Part shown: positions 55,583-64,000 of the stretch, piece by piece
How positions within the stretch are numbered: position 1 is the stretch's first letter
Layout of the letters: each line of letters starts with the position of its first letter
Assembly: GCA_963798655.1 (NCBI GenBank)
Contig: CAWCUH010000016.1
Coordinates: forward strand, 434,001 to 498,000
From: CAVSMC01 sp963798655
Lineage (GTDB): Bacteria > Pseudomonadota > Gammaproteobacteria > Burkholderiales > Casimicrobiaceae
Reading direction: 5' to 3'
Length of the DNA: 64,000 bases
The notes under the pieces: generated by a model
Database searches by the model: none
Told to the model about the DNA's origin: nothing
Seen by the model: only the letters and a program-made list of their open reading frames with translations
Position numbers and translations under genes: made by a program

Positions 55583-55594
55583 GAACGACCGTTC
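55583..55594. promoter_or_regulatory. LexA-like box (GAACG-N2-CGTTC) upstream of uvrB
   Basis: GAACGACCGTTC is a perfect palindrome with two central bases, extended to 16 bp as CCGAACG-AC-CGTTCGG (55581-55596). It ends 39 bases before the uvrB ATG, between a weak -35-like TTCAAC (55576) and a -10-like TAAACT (55600). It matches GAACG-aa-CGTTC, the noncanonical LexA motif known from Sideroxydans/Gallionella-type betaproteobacteria, not the usual CTGT-N8-ACAG. No CTGT-N8-ACAG site was found here. Confidence 0.6.
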
Positions 55595-55633
55595 GGCGCT
55601 AAACTATTCGATTGTCCTTGGCATCGTCCCCTC

Positions 55634-57667
55634 ATGGTCGTCACGTATCCGAACAGCCCCTTCGAGCTCAACCAGCCGTTCCAGCCGGCCGGCGACCAGC
55701 CGGAGGCGATCGAGAAGTTGATCGAGGGACTGACCGACGGCCTCGCGTACCAGACGCTGCTCGGCGTCACCGGCTCCGGCAAGACGTACACGATGGCGAA
55801 CGTCATTGCGCGCACCGGCCGGCCCGCGCTCGTTCTCGCGCCGAACAAGACGCTCGCCGCACAGCTCTATTCCGAGTTCCGCGAGTTCTTCCCGTCGCAC
55901 GCGGTCGAGTACTTCGTCAGCTACTACGATTACTACCAGCCGGAGGCGTACGTCCCCTCGCGCGACCTCTACATCGAGAAGGACAGCTCGATCAACGAGC
56001 ACATCGAGCAGATGCGGCTGTCGGCGACGAAGGCGATCCTCGAGCGGCCCGACTGCGTGATCGTCGCCACCGTGTCGGCGATCTACGGCATCGGCGACCC
56101 GTCCGAGTACCACAGCATGATCCTGCACATGCGCGAGGGCGACACGCTCACGCAGCGCGACGCGATCCGGCGGTTGACCGAGATGCAGTACACGCGCAAC
56201 GACGCGGACTTCCGCCGCGGCACGTTCCGCGTGCGCGGCGACGTGCTCGACATCTTCCCCGCCGAGCACGCGGAGAACGCCGTGCGCGTCTCGCTGTTCG
56301 ACGACGAGGTCGAGCAGATGCAGTTGTTCGACCCGCTGACCGGCCACGTGCGACAACGGATCTCGCGCTTCACCGTCTTTCCGTCGTCGCACTACGTCAC
56401 CGGCCGCCAGAAGGTGCTCGACGCGATCGAGGCGATCAAGGTCGAGCTGGTCGGGCAGAAGGATTTCTTCGTCGCGCAGATGAAGCTGATCGAGGCGCAG
56501 CGCATCGAGCAGCGCACGCGCTTCGATCTCGAGATGATGAGCGAGATCGGCTTCTGCAAGGGCATCGAGAACTACTCGCGCCATTTGTCCGGACGCAATC
56601 CCGGCGAGCCGCCGCCGACGCTGCTCGACTACCTGCCGCGCAATTCGCTGATGTTCATCGACGAAAGCCACGTCACGATCCCGCAGGTCGGCGGCATGTA
56701 CCGCGGAGACCGCGCGCGCAAGGAGAATCTCGTCAACTACGGATTCCGGCTGCCGTCGGCGCTCGACAACCGGCCGCTTCGCTTCGACGAGTTCGAGAAG
56801 CTGCTGCCGCAGGCGATCTTCGTGTCGGCGACGCCGGCCGACTACGAGAAGAAGCATTCGGGCCAGGTCGTCGAGCAGGTCGTGCGGCCGACCGGGCTCG
56901 TCGATCCGGCGCTCGACGTGCGCCCGGCGGCGACGCAGGTCGACGACCTGCTGTCCGAGATCAGCCTGCGCGTCGAGCGAAACGAGCGCGTGCTGGTGAC
57001 GACGCTGACGAAACGGATGGCGGAGGACCTGACCGACTACCTGAACGAGCACGGCGTCAAGGTTCGCTACCTGCATTCGGACATCGACACCGTCGAGCGC
57101 GTCGAGATCATCCGCGACCTGCGCCTCGGCGAGTTCGACGTGCTCGTCGGCATCAACCTGCTGCGCGAAGGCCTCGACATTCCGGAGGTCTCGCTCGTCG
57201 CGATCCTCGACGCCGACAAGGAAGGCTTCCTTCGTGCCGAGCGCTCGCTGATCCAGACGATCGGCCGCGCGGCACGGCACATCAACGGCACGGCGATCCT
57301 CTACGCCGACGTGATGACCGACTCGATGAAGGCTGCCATCGGCGAGACGACGCGCCGGCGCGACAAGCAGCTCGCATGGAACGAGAAGATGGGCATCACG
57401 CCGATCGGCGTGCAGAAGCGCATCAAGGACATCATCGACGGCGTCTACGACGCCGACGAAGGCAAGAAGCAGCTCAAGGCCGCGCAGGCGCAGGCGAAGT
57501 ACGACTCGATGCCCGAGAAGGACATGGAGCGCGAGCTGAAGCGGCTGGAGAAGGAGATGATCGAAGCTGCGAAGAATCTCGAGTTCGAGCGCGCCGCGGA
57601 GCTGCGCGACCGGCTCTACCAGGTCAAGGAAGCGATGTTCGGCGTGCAGCTGCCGGTGGAAAGCTGA
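55634..57667 (+). CDS. uvrB: Excinuclease ABC subunit B
   Basis: 677 residues, full length. Helicase motif I GVTGSGKTYT near 45-54, motif II with the DESH box in LMFIDESHVTIPQVG, the beta-hairpin YYDYYQPEAYVP that locks damaged DNA, motif V/VI INLLREGLDIPE and QTIGRAARHINGTAI, and the C-terminal UVR domain (ELKRLEKEMIEAAKNLEFERAAELRDR) that binds UvrC are all present. It verifies lesions in nucleotide excision repair. A LexA-like palindrome upstream suggests SOS control. Confidence 0.97.
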   Translation: MVVTYPNSPFELNQPFQPAGDQPEAIEKLIEGLTDGLAYQTLLGVTGSGKTYTMANVIARTGRPALVLAPNKTLAAQLYSEFREFFPSHAVEYFVSYYDYYQPEAYVPSRDLYIEKDSSINEHIEQMRLSATKAILERPDCVIVATVSAIYGIGDPSEYHSMILHMREGDTLTQRDAIRRLTEMQYTRNDADFRRGTFRVRGDVLDIFPAEHAENAVRVSLFDDEVEQMQLFDPLTGHVRQRISRFTVFPSSHYVTGRQKVLDAIEAIKVELVGQKDFFVAQMKLIEAQRIEQRTRFDLEMMSEIGFCKGIENYSRHLSGRNPGEPPPTLLDYLPRNSLMFIDESHVTIPQVGGMYRGDRARKENLVNYGFRLPSALDNRPLRFDEFEKLLPQAIFVSATPADYEKKHSGQVVEQVVRPTGLVDPALDVRPAATQVDDLLSEISLRVERNERVLVTTLTKRMAEDLTDYLNEHGVKVRYLHSDIDTVERVEIIRDLRLGEFDVLVGINLLREGLDIPEVSLVAILDADKEGFLRAERSLIQTIGRAARHINGTAILYADVMTDSMKAAIGETTRRRDKQLAWNEKMGITPIGVQKRIKDIIDGVYDADEGKKQLKAAQAQAKYDSMPEKDMERELKRLEKEMIEAAKNLEFERAAELRDRLYQVKEAMFGVQLPVES

Positions 57668-57695
57668 TCGCGCGACACTTCGACGGGAGCGCGAA

Positions 57696-58121
57696 ATGCC
57701 CTATCACATCGTATATTCGTCACGGGCGACGAAGCCGATGACGCCCGCCGATCTCGAGCAAATCCTGGTCGATGCGCGAAGCGGCAACGAATCGCGCAAC
57801 ATCACCGGCGCGCTGATCTACGCCGACGGCATCTTCTTCCAGATTCTGGAAGGCGACGAGCAGGCGCTGCGCACACTGATGGCGAGCATTGCGAGCGATT
57901 CGCGTCACCGCTCGGTCACGATCTGCTACGAGGCAGAGGTCGACGCGCCGGCTTTCGAATCATGGCGCATGGCCTATCTGGCGCCGACCTCGCAGCAGCT
58001 GTCGGCCTGGGCGGGGCTGCCGGGCGCGGCGACGGTGAACGAGCTGATGGCGGACCTCCAACGGGACCCGAGCCGCGTGCCGCGCGTCCTGGTGAACGTT
58101 CTCGACGCCTTGACGCACTAG
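57696..58121 (+). CDS. Stand-alone BLUF-domain blue-light photoreceptor
   Basis: 141 residues. The BLUF core (1-95) has all key flavin-switch residues: Tyr7 in HIVYSS, Asn31 before the ITGALIY motif, Gln49 in FFQILEG, Trp90 and Met92 in ESWRMAY. A C-terminal helical cap of about 45 residues follows, with no EAL or other output domain. It senses blue light through FAD and must signal through a partner protein. It lies 28 bp after uvrB on the same strand, so it may be co-transcribed with a UV-repair gene. Confidence 0.92.
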   Translation: MPYHIVYSSRATKPMTPADLEQILVDARSGNESRNITGALIYADGIFFQILEGDEQALRTLMASIASDSRHRSVTICYEAEVDAPAFESWRMAYLAPTSQQLSAWAGLPGAATVNELMADLQRDPSRVPRVLVNVLDALTH

Positions 58122-58188
58122 CCGTTCGAAAGACGAAGCGACGCTCTCGCAGCGACGAGCGCTGCGCCGACCATCCACGCTCGCAACT

Positions 58189-59979
58189 TCACTTGGCGCC
58201 GCCCGATCGCTTAGAAGAATCGATGTCGAGATACTTCCAGGAAAAGCCGAACGGCGACTGCTTGAACCCCTTCATCCACGGTTGCAGCGCGAAGTTGCCC
58301 ACCGGGTAGACCTGAAAGACGAGCGGCGCGTACGCTTGCACGAGATCGGACATCCGTCGCACCAGCGCGTTGCGCTCGGCGCCCGGCGCGGTGCGCACGA
58401 ACGCTTCGTACGCGCGATCGTATTCGGCGAGCTTGAAGCGCGCGCGGTTGGTGTCCGCGGGCGACTCGCCCCACAACGTCTGCAGGATCTGGTAGCCGGA
58501 TGAATCGAGCGACCGGATGCCGAGGTTGAACATCTGCAGCTGCCCGGCGAGGCTCTGCTTCAGCAGGTCGGCGAACGGCGCCGTGTTGATCTGCATCCGG
58601 ATGCCGATCGCCTGCATGCTCTTCAGCCACAGCGTGTCGGCCTCGCGCGACCACGAATCGGGCAGCGAGTTTTGCGTGAGCACCAGCGCCTTGCCATCCG
58701 GTGTCTCGCGGAATCCGTCGCCGTCGCGATCCTTGTAGCCGAAGCGCTCGAGCAGCGCGCGTGCGCCGGCCAGGTCGTACGACGACTTGCCGTCGAGCGC
58801 GGGATCGTGACCGACGACGCCCGGCGGGAGCAGCTGATTCGCCGGCGTTGCCTGCCCGGCGTAGAGGACCCGGATGAAGCTCGGCGTGTCGAAACCCATG
58901 CCGATCGCGCGGCGCAGCGCGACGCGCTCCGGCGCGTAGCCGCCGACGATCGGATCGTCCATGTTGAAATACGTGTAGATCAGCGCCGGCACGGTGAAGC
59001 GAACGTGCTGGATTCCGCGTGCCGCATACTCGGGACGCAGCTTGCCGTCGACGAGCGCGCGCTCGACCGTCTGGCCGCCGAGCGCTATGTAATCGAGGTC
59101 GCCGCGATCGAACGCGAGCAGTTCCGGCAGCAATTCCTCGATGATGCTCACCTCGATGCGCCCGATCGCCGGCAGCTTCACGCCTTTCATCGACTGCACG
59201 AGCGCGCGATTCGACGCATCGGCGCTGTCGGGAAAGGCGATCGCGCGGTAATGCGGATTCGCCTCGAGAACGATGCGCGAGCCGCGCTTCCATTCGGCGA
59301 GGCGGTACGGCCCCGTTCCGACCGGATGCGTCATGACGTCGTTGCCGGCCGCTTCGATCGCTTCGCGCGCGACCGCATACGACGGCAGCGACGCGAGACG
59401 CTCGAGCAGCGTGTAGTCGGATTGGTTCAACCTGAGCTGCAGCGTGTAGCGATCGATGGCGCGCAGTCCTTCGATGCGCGCGTCGTAGTCGAACTTCCCG
59501 CCCGGCTTGCGCGCGGCGTCGACGACGGCACGCGCGCCGACGAGCAGGTCGGACAGTTGCGGGTCGCCGCCGCCCTTCAAATTCGGATCGATCCAGCGCT
59601 CCAGCGCGTAGACGTAATCGGCGGCGACGAGCTCGCGCGGCTTGCCGTGAAACGCCGGGTCGTCGGTGAAACGAATCCCCTTCTGAACGCGGATGGTCCA
59701 CGTGCGACCGTCGCCCGAGATGTCCGGCATCGCCGCCGCCGTGTTCGGCACGATCCTGGTCGGCGTCGCGAGATAGTCGTACTGGTACAGGCCTTCGAAG
59801 ATCGCGCTCGCGATGCGCGTCGAGTACAGGTCCGTGCCCTGCTGCGGATCGAGGCTCGTGACGTCGGGCGATGCGACTCGCAGCACCTTCGACATGTCGG
59901 CGGCGCCGCCGAGCGGTGCACCGGCAGCGCACGCGAGCCCGACGGCGGCGGCGAACAGGGTTCTCAATGCAGCGATCAT
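58189..59979 (-). CDS. Orphan peptide-type ABC substrate-binding protein (family 5)
   Basis: 596 residues. A signal peptide (IAALRTLFAAAVGLACAAGAPLGGA) is followed by the SBP_bac_5 fold: LRVASPDVTSLDPQQGTDLYS, FEGLYQYD, PVGTGPYRLAEWKRG near 220-235, AIGMGFD and a C-terminal domain with WGESPADTNRARF. Binds oligopeptides or similar in the periplasm. No permease or ATPase is adjacent. The start is ATG 59979; a GTG at 59985 is two codons earlier. Convergent with the BLUF gene. Confidence 0.88.
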   Translation of the reverse strand: MIAALRTLFAAAVGLACAAGAPLGGAADMSKVLRVASPDVTSLDPQQGTDLYSTRIASAIFEGLYQYDYLATPTRIVPNTAAAMPDISGDGRTWTIRVQKGIRFTDDPAFHGKPRELVAADYVYALERWIDPNLKGGGDPQLSDLLVGARAVVDAARKPGGKFDYDARIEGLRAIDRYTLQLRLNQSDYTLLERLASLPSYAVAREAIEAAGNDVMTHPVGTGPYRLAEWKRGSRIVLEANPHYRAIAFPDSADASNRALVQSMKGVKLPAIGRIEVSIIEELLPELLAFDRGDLDYIALGGQTVERALVDGKLRPEYAARGIQHVRFTVPALIYTYFNMDDPIVGGYAPERVALRRAIGMGFDTPSFIRVLYAGQATPANQLLPPGVVGHDPALDGKSSYDLAGARALLERFGYKDRDGDGFRETPDGKALVLTQNSLPDSWSREADTLWLKSMQAIGIRMQINTAPFADLLKQSLAGQLQMFNLGIRSLDSSGYQILQTLWGESPADTNRARFKLAEYDRAYEAFVRTAPGAERNALVRRMSDLVQAYAPLVFQVYPVGNFALQPWMKGFKQSPFGFSWKYLDIDSSKRSGGAK

Positions 59980-60157
59980 CGACACGTCACCGGCGGAACG
60001 ATTGCAATGGCCACTGTATCATTGAGATGCCGGCGCTCCGGTTCACCGCCGCCCTGCCCGCATGCCGCTCGCTTCGTCGCGTATCTCTGAGCCGTATCCG
60101 CTCGAGGCATTGTTCGGGCGCCGCGGTCGTCGGCCGCACAAGCCCCGCTGATTCGAC

Positions 60158-60646
60158 GTGATCCATCCGCCCGAACGCTGTGTCCTCTTCGTCTGCCTCG
60201 GCAACATCTGCCGATCGCCGACCGTCGAAGCGGTGTTTCGCGCAACGCTCGAGCAGCAGCGGCTCGACGATCGCATCCACGTCGATTCGGCGGGCACCGG
60301 CAACTGGCATGTCGGCTTGCCTCCCGATTCGCGCGCGATCCAGGCGGCGCGCCGGCGCGGATACGATCTCACGGCGCTGCGCGCGCGGCAGGTCGAGCCG
60401 GCCGATTTCCAGCGCTATGGATGGATCATCGCGATGGACGAAGCGAACCTGCGCGTGCTCGAGTCGATGCGCCCCGCCGACTACCCGGGTCATCTCGGGC
60501 TCCTGCTCGACTTCGTGCCGGCGCTCGGCGTGCGTGAGGTGCCCGATCCGTACTATGGCGGCCGCGACGGCTTCGATCGGGTTCTCGATCTCGCCGAGAG
60601 CGCGAGCGAAGCGCTGATCCGCCATTTGCACGAGCGGCTCGCCTGA
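60158..60646 (+). CDS. Low-molecular-weight protein tyrosine phosphatase
   Basis: 162 residues starting at GTG 60158. The P-loop is VCLGNICRSPTVEAVF with catalytic Cys13 and Arg19 (C-x5-R-S); the general acid Asp lies in the DPYYGG motif near 129. Full single-domain length. It dephosphorylates tyrosine or arginine residues. The neighbourhood with convergent rne is conserved in many betaproteobacteria. Confidence 0.93.
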   Translation: MIHPPERCVLFVCLGNICRSPTVEAVFRATLEQQRLDDRIHVDSAGTGNWHVGLPPDSRAIQAARRRGYDLTALRARQVEPADFQRYGWIIAMDEANLRVLESMRPADYPGHLGLLLDFVPALGVREVPDPYYGGRDGFDRVLDLAESASEALIRHLHERLA

Positions 60647-60655
60647 GAAGCGGGC

Positions 60656-60674
60656 GGCGGGCGCGCGGCCCGCC
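60656..60674. other. GC hairpin between convergent phosphatase and rne genes
   Basis: GGCGGGC (60656-60662) and GCCCGCC (60668-60674) form a perfect 7-bp stem with a 5-nt loop, without a T-run on either side. It could end transcripts from both strands but is not a canonical intrinsic terminator. Confidence 0.35.
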
Positions 60675-60701
60675 GTCCGATGCTTGCTTCGACGCGACTC
60701 G

Positions 60702-63563
60702 TCACTGCGTCGGTGGCGACTCCTTGCGCGTTTCCACCAACTGGAGCGGCTCGTCGACGACCGTCGGTCTCGGCGGTCGCGCGCGCTTCGGGCGCGGCGA
60801 TACCGCTTCGCTGTCGACGAGCGGCGCGGCCGCGTGCGTCGTTTCGACCAGCACGAGTGCCGAATCGGCCGGCAACGACAGCGACACCGGCGGCAGCTCC
60901 GGCATGTTGCGGGGCAGAGGCGACGGCTGGGGGACGCGTGCCACCGGCACCCGCAACTCGTCGGGGGCGCGATGCTCGTGCACCGGCGCTTGCGCCGACA
61001 GCGGCAGTATCGTTTCCGCGGGCGCCGTGGGTGTGATTTCGGGCGCAGCGTCGACCGGCGGATGATCGACGGCGCGCGGCAAGGGCTGCAACGCGGCGCC
61101 CGTTTCGCGTTGTTCGATCGCGATCGGCGTCACGTGCTCGCGCGGCGCGACCCCTTCGGCGACCGGCGTTTCCGACGCTGGCAGTGCTGCGTCGGAGGAT
61201 TCCGGACGCGGCGGACGATCGCCTCGATCGCCGCGACGACGCCGGTCGCGACGCCGTCGGGAACCGCCTTCGCCCTGCTCGCCCGGCCCGCTGCCCGGTG
61301 TCTCGTGCAGGATGGCAGCATCGTTGCCATGGGACTCCGCAGCGACCGGCGGCGTGCGTGGCTCGCGCGGCTCGCGCGCCTCACGCGGCGGACGGGGCTC
61401 GCGTTGCGCCTGAGCCTCGCGCGGCTCGCGCTGTGCCTGGCCTTCGCGTGGCGCACGCGGTGGTTGACCTTCGCGCGGCTCGCGTTGTGCCTGACCTTCG
61501 CGCGGTTCTCGCTGCGCCTGAGCCTCGCGCGGCTCGCGTGGCGGCCGCTGCTGATCGCGTTGGCCGTCGCGCCGCTGCCCGCCTTGGCCGGCTTGGCGCG
61601 GCTGCTGCGCCTGCGTGGCGGAGCGGCCTTCGTTGCGCCGCTCGTCGCGGCGTCCTTCGCCCTTGCGCTCGTCGCGCCGCTGATCGCGGCCGTCGCGGCG
61701 ATCGTGCCCGCGTGCACGCGAATCGCGCGGCTCGCGGCGAGTTTCGGCCTTCTCGATCGATGCGCGCGGTGTGGCACGCGGCGGCGGCGTTGCGATCGCC
61801 GGCTCGGGACGAAACCACGCCAGCATCTTCGACAGCCAGCCGTCGTGCGGCGCCGCCGGCGCTGCGGCCGGCTGCGGTGCGGCCGCAGGCGGCAGCGGTG
61901 CGGGCTGCGATGGCGTGATTCCCTTCACCACCGCCTCCATTCGCGGCTCCTTCGCTTCGTCCTTGATCTGCTTCGCGAGATCCGGCTCCTCCGGCCGCTC
62001 GACCATCTCGAACGACGGTGGCAGCGGCTCGGACTGGTTCAGGTCGTCGTGGCGCAGCCGCTGGATCGAGTAGTTCGGCGTTTCCAGATGCCGGTTCGGC
62101 ACGAGCAGCACGTTCACCTTGAACCGCGTTTCGATCGAAAGCACTTCGGCGCGCTTCTCGTTCAGCAGGAACGTGCCGACATCCACCGGCACCTGCGCGA
62201 CGACCTGCGCGGTGCCGTCCTTCATCGCTTCTTCCTGAAGAATGCGCAGGATGTGCAGCGCGGTCGACTCGGTGCCGCGGATGTGCCCGATGCCGTGGCA
62301 GCGCGGGCAGGGGATGTACGCGGACTCGGCGAGCGCCGGGCGCAGCCGCTGGCGCGAAAGCTCCATCAGGCCGAAGCGCGAGATCTTGCCGAGCTGAACG
62401 CGCGCGCGATCGTACTTCAGCGCTTCCTTCAGTCGCTGCTCGACCTCGCGCTGGTTCCTCGCGCTCTCCATGTCGATGAAGTCGATGACGACCAGGCCGC
62501 CCAAGTCGCGCAATCGAAGCTGGCGCGCGATCTCCTCGGCGGCTTCGAGATTCGTGTTGAACGCCGTCGTCTCGATATCGCCGGCCTTCGTCGCGCGCGC
62601 CGAGTTGACGTCGACCGACACCAGCGCCTCGGTGTGGTCGATGACGATCGCGCCGCCGGAGGGCAGCACGACCTGACGCGCGAACGCCGTCTCGATCTGG
62701 TGCTCGATCTGGAAGCGCGAGAACAGCGGCACGTCGTCCTTGTAGAGCTTGACGCGATGCACGTTCGCCGGCATCACGTGCCCCATGAACTGCTGCGCCT
62801 GCTCGTACACCGTCTCGGTGTCGATCAAGAGCTCGCCGATGTCCGGCTGGAAATAGTCGCGGATCGCACGGATCACGAGGCTCGATTCCTGGTAGATCAG
62901 GAACGCGCCCGACTGCTGCTTCGCGGCGTCCTCGATCGCGCGCCACAGTTGCAGCAGGTAATTCAAGTCCCACTGCAGCTCCTCGGTCGAGCGGCCGATG
63001 CCCGCGGTGCGCGCGATGACGCTCATGCCGGCCGGAACCTCGAGACCGGCGATCGCGTCACGCAGCTCGTTACGCTCCTCGCCTTCGACGCGGCGCGATA
63101 CGCCGCCGCCGCGCGGATTGTTCGGCATCAGTACCAGATAGCGGCCGGCGAGCGAGATGTACGTGGTGAGCGCCGCGCCCTTGTTGCCGCGCTCATCCTT
63201 GTCGACCTGCACGATCAGCTCCATGCCTTCGCGAAGCTGGTCCTGCACGCGGCTGGCGCGGCCGCCGTTCGCGCCTTCACCGTCGCCGTCGCCGTCGTCG
63301 GTGTCGGCGCCGTTGCCGCGGCGCGGCTTGAGGAACTGCCGCGAGATTTCCTTGAACGGCAGAAAACCGTGGCGGTCGGTGCCGTAGTCGACGAAGCACG
63401 CCTCGAGGCTTGGCTCGACGCGCGTGATCACCGCCTTGTAGATGTTGCTCTTTCGTTGTTCCTTGTTCGCCGATTCGATGTCGAGGTCGATCAGCTTCTG
63501 GCCGTCGACGATCGCCACGCGAAGCTCTTCGGCCTGCGTCGCGTTGAACAGCATGCGCTTCAT
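60702..63563 (-). CDS. rne: Ribonuclease E
   Basis: 953 residues. The start MKRMLFNATQAEELRVAIVDGQKLIDLDIE is the RNase E signature. The S1 domain (about 35-130) contains an acidic insertion (DTDDGDGDGEGANG), the 5'-sensor follows, the DNase-I-like catalytic site holds the metal Asp residues in VSVDVNSARATK and VIDFIDME, and the Zn-link is CPRCHG. The C-terminal third (about 540-953) is disordered, rich in Arg, Glu, Pro and Gln, the scaffold for degradosome partners and RNA. A GGGAAGAA ribosome site precedes the ATG at 63563. It processes mRNA, rRNA and tRNA. Confidence 0.95.
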   Translation of the reverse strand: MKRMLFNATQAEELRVAIVDGQKLIDLDIESANKEQRKSNIYKAVITRVEPSLEACFVDYGTDRHGFLPFKEISRQFLKPRRGNGADTDDGDGDGEGANGGRASRVQDQLREGMELIVQVDKDERGNKGAALTTYISLAGRYLVLMPNNPRGGGVSRRVEGEERNELRDAIAGLEVPAGMSVIARTAGIGRSTEELQWDLNYLLQLWRAIEDAAKQQSGAFLIYQESSLVIRAIRDYFQPDIGELLIDTETVYEQAQQFMGHVMPANVHRVKLYKDDVPLFSRFQIEHQIETAFARQVVLPSGGAIVIDHTEALVSVDVNSARATKAGDIETTAFNTNLEAAEEIARQLRLRDLGGLVVIDFIDMESARNQREVEQRLKEALKYDRARVQLGKISRFGLMELSRQRLRPALAESAYIPCPRCHGIGHIRGTESTALHILRILQEEAMKDGTAQVVAQVPVDVGTFLLNEKRAEVLSIETRFKVNVLLVPNRHLETPNYSIQRLRHDDLNQSEPLPPSFEMVERPEEPDLAKQIKDEAKEPRMEAVVKGITPSQPAPLPPAAAPQPAAAPAAPHDGWLSKMLAWFRPEPAIATPPPRATPRASIEKAETRREPRDSRARGHDRRDGRDQRRDERKGEGRRDERRNEGRSATQAQQPRQAGQGGQRRDGQRDQQRPPREPREAQAQREPREGQAQREPREGQPPRAPREGQAQREPREAQAQREPRPPREAREPREPRTPPVAAESHGNDAAILHETPGSGPGEQGEGGSRRRRDRRRRGDRGDRPPRPESSDAALPASETPVAEGVAPREHVTPIAIEQRETGAALQPLPRAVDHPPVDAAPEITPTAPAETILPLSAQAPVHEHRAPDELRVPVARVPQPSPLPRNMPELPPVSLSLPADSALVLVETTHAAAPLVDSEAVSPRPKRARPPRPTVVDEPLQLVETRKESPPTQ
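61390..61535 (-). repeat. Tandem repeat coding for REPRE-type units in RNase E
   Basis: Within the rne scaffold region the DNA repeats a unit of about 24-27 bp six times, encoding variations of AQREPREG. Units differ by a few substitutions, so the array is slightly degenerate. Such arrays vary in copy number between strains and likely provide a flexible RNA-binding arm. Confidence 0.75.
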
Positions 63564-64000
63564 GAATTCTTCCCGGCGCGTGTCCGCGCGGGCTTGCGAC
63601 GGCAAAGCGGGCCGCGCGTGACGCGCGGCGTTTGCGGTGCTACGCGGCGCGTGCGCGCGACGGCGGCCGTGCCGGCAGCATGCGCTGCGGGCGCTCGAGC
63701 GAGCGTCGCCGGCGCGCACGATCGCGGCGCGCTGGCGCTGCGGTGCGGGTCGGGCTCGTCGGGTCGGTCGTTTGGGTCAACGCGTACAAGCGGGGCAAAC
63801 GCGGTCGGAGCAGGCCTGCCGTCGGCAATCGGCCGACGGTGAAGCGCACTCCAACGGCGGAATTCGTCGCTGGATTGCCGCGCAGGCCGCCGCTTCGTGC
63901 CGGCACGCAAGCCGGAGTGCGGAGACTGCGCTCTTCATTTAACATCGCTACTTTTTCCGGCGCGCAACGCCCGGACGGTGAGCGGATTTAACCGGCGGTC
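63564..64000. other. Upstream region of rne with hairpins, no gene supported
   Basis: 437 bp to the window edge. On the rne message strand there is a perfect 8-bp hairpin (63819-63839, CCGTCGGC with a 5-nt loop) and a GC-rich hairpin near 63610-63630 (CCGCGCG/CGCGCGG). In E. coli rne has a long structured 5' leader for autoregulation, and this may be the equivalent. Several overlapping frames here are Arg/Ala-rich shadows. A gene in the plus direction may begin beyond the edge. Confidence 0.35.

Noticed and set aside
53614..57280. Long minus-strand frames opposite the ABC exporter and uvrB
   Set aside because: Antisense shadows of two well-conserved genes; Arg/Asp/His-biased sequence.
60684..63842. 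Long plus-strand open frame (over 1000 codons) opposite rne
   Set aside because: It is the antisense shadow of RNase E in high-GC DNA; the product is Arg/Leu/His-rich without domains, whereas the minus strand has the full RNase E signature.

Overview
The window is a GC-rich chromosomal segment of a bacterium that looks betaproteobacterial. Supporting signs are the aromatic aminotransferase close to uvrB, the low-molecular-weight phosphatase facing RNase E, NhaR- and CysB/CbbR-type LysR regulators, opgGH glucan synthesis genes, and tRNAs with encoded CCA ends. No phage, conjugative or CRISPR module is visible; the only clear mobile element is one IS5-family insertion sequence. I did no database search, so names rest on motifs, length and context.

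Layout. 0.1-7.5 kb: tRNA-Leu(UAA), a GGDEF protein, a START-like periplasmic protein, a DedA membrane protein, a large PAS hybrid histidine kinase and a secreted prolyl oligopeptidase. 7.6-13.1 kb: potassium genes: kdpE, a kdpD that lacks its N-terminal sensor half and is broken by about five frameshifts, a divergent kup with two frameshifts, and an IS5/IS427-type element sitting exactly at the kup stop codon with a CTAG duplication. 13.3-18.5 kb: treZ, a MarR regulator, a candidate small RNA ending in a strong terminator, a PG-binding lipoprotein, and a four-gene operon of a diguanylate cyclase, a small winged-helix-like protein and two tiny membrane proteins. 18.5-22.7 kb: a complete sugar ABC importer with a palindromic repeat between the binding-protein and permease genes. 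23-26.4 kb: a small unknown protein, ATP sulfurylase, a LysR regulator and a YfcE-like phosphodiesterase.

26.4-39.8 kb: the most coherent block. One strand carries opgG and opgH (osmoregulated periplasmic glucan synthesis), then a PF10091/GH144-type glucanase, a sugar-binding lipoprotein, two permeases, a discoidin-domain glycosidase and a GH1 beta-glucosidase. It reads as a locus that both makes and degrades or imports a beta-1,2-glucan-like polymer. 40.4-46.2 kb: divergent from it lies an 11-codon leader peptide, a LytS-type kinase, a second kinase-like protein that has lost its phosphoacceptor His and ATP-binding Asn, a LytTR response regulator, and a TonB-dependent receptor.

46.2-51.9 kb: nhaR, a universal stress protein, TerC, a Bax-inhibitor-1 protein and a baeRF-type translation factor in one apparent stress operon, then a VapBC pair with a readable promoter/operator. 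52-64 kb: tRNA-Cys and tRNA-Gly (the latter with a consensus promoter), aromatic aminotransferase, an MsbA-like ABC exporter whose last codons and stop lie in a perfect 19-bp inverted repeat, uvrB preceded by a GAACG-N2-CGTTC palindrome matching the noncanonical betaproteobacterial LexA motif, a stand-alone BLUF blue-light sensor, an orphan peptide-binding protein, a phosphatase and RNase E.

Two further single-base frameshifts (in opgG and the discoidin glycosidase) and the cluster in kdpD/kup could be real lesions or assembly errors; the sequence alone cannot decide. Most strongly supported as noteworthy: the glucan synthesis/utilisation neighbourhood, the kinase/pseudokinase pair with its leader peptide, and the LexA-like box at uvrB.
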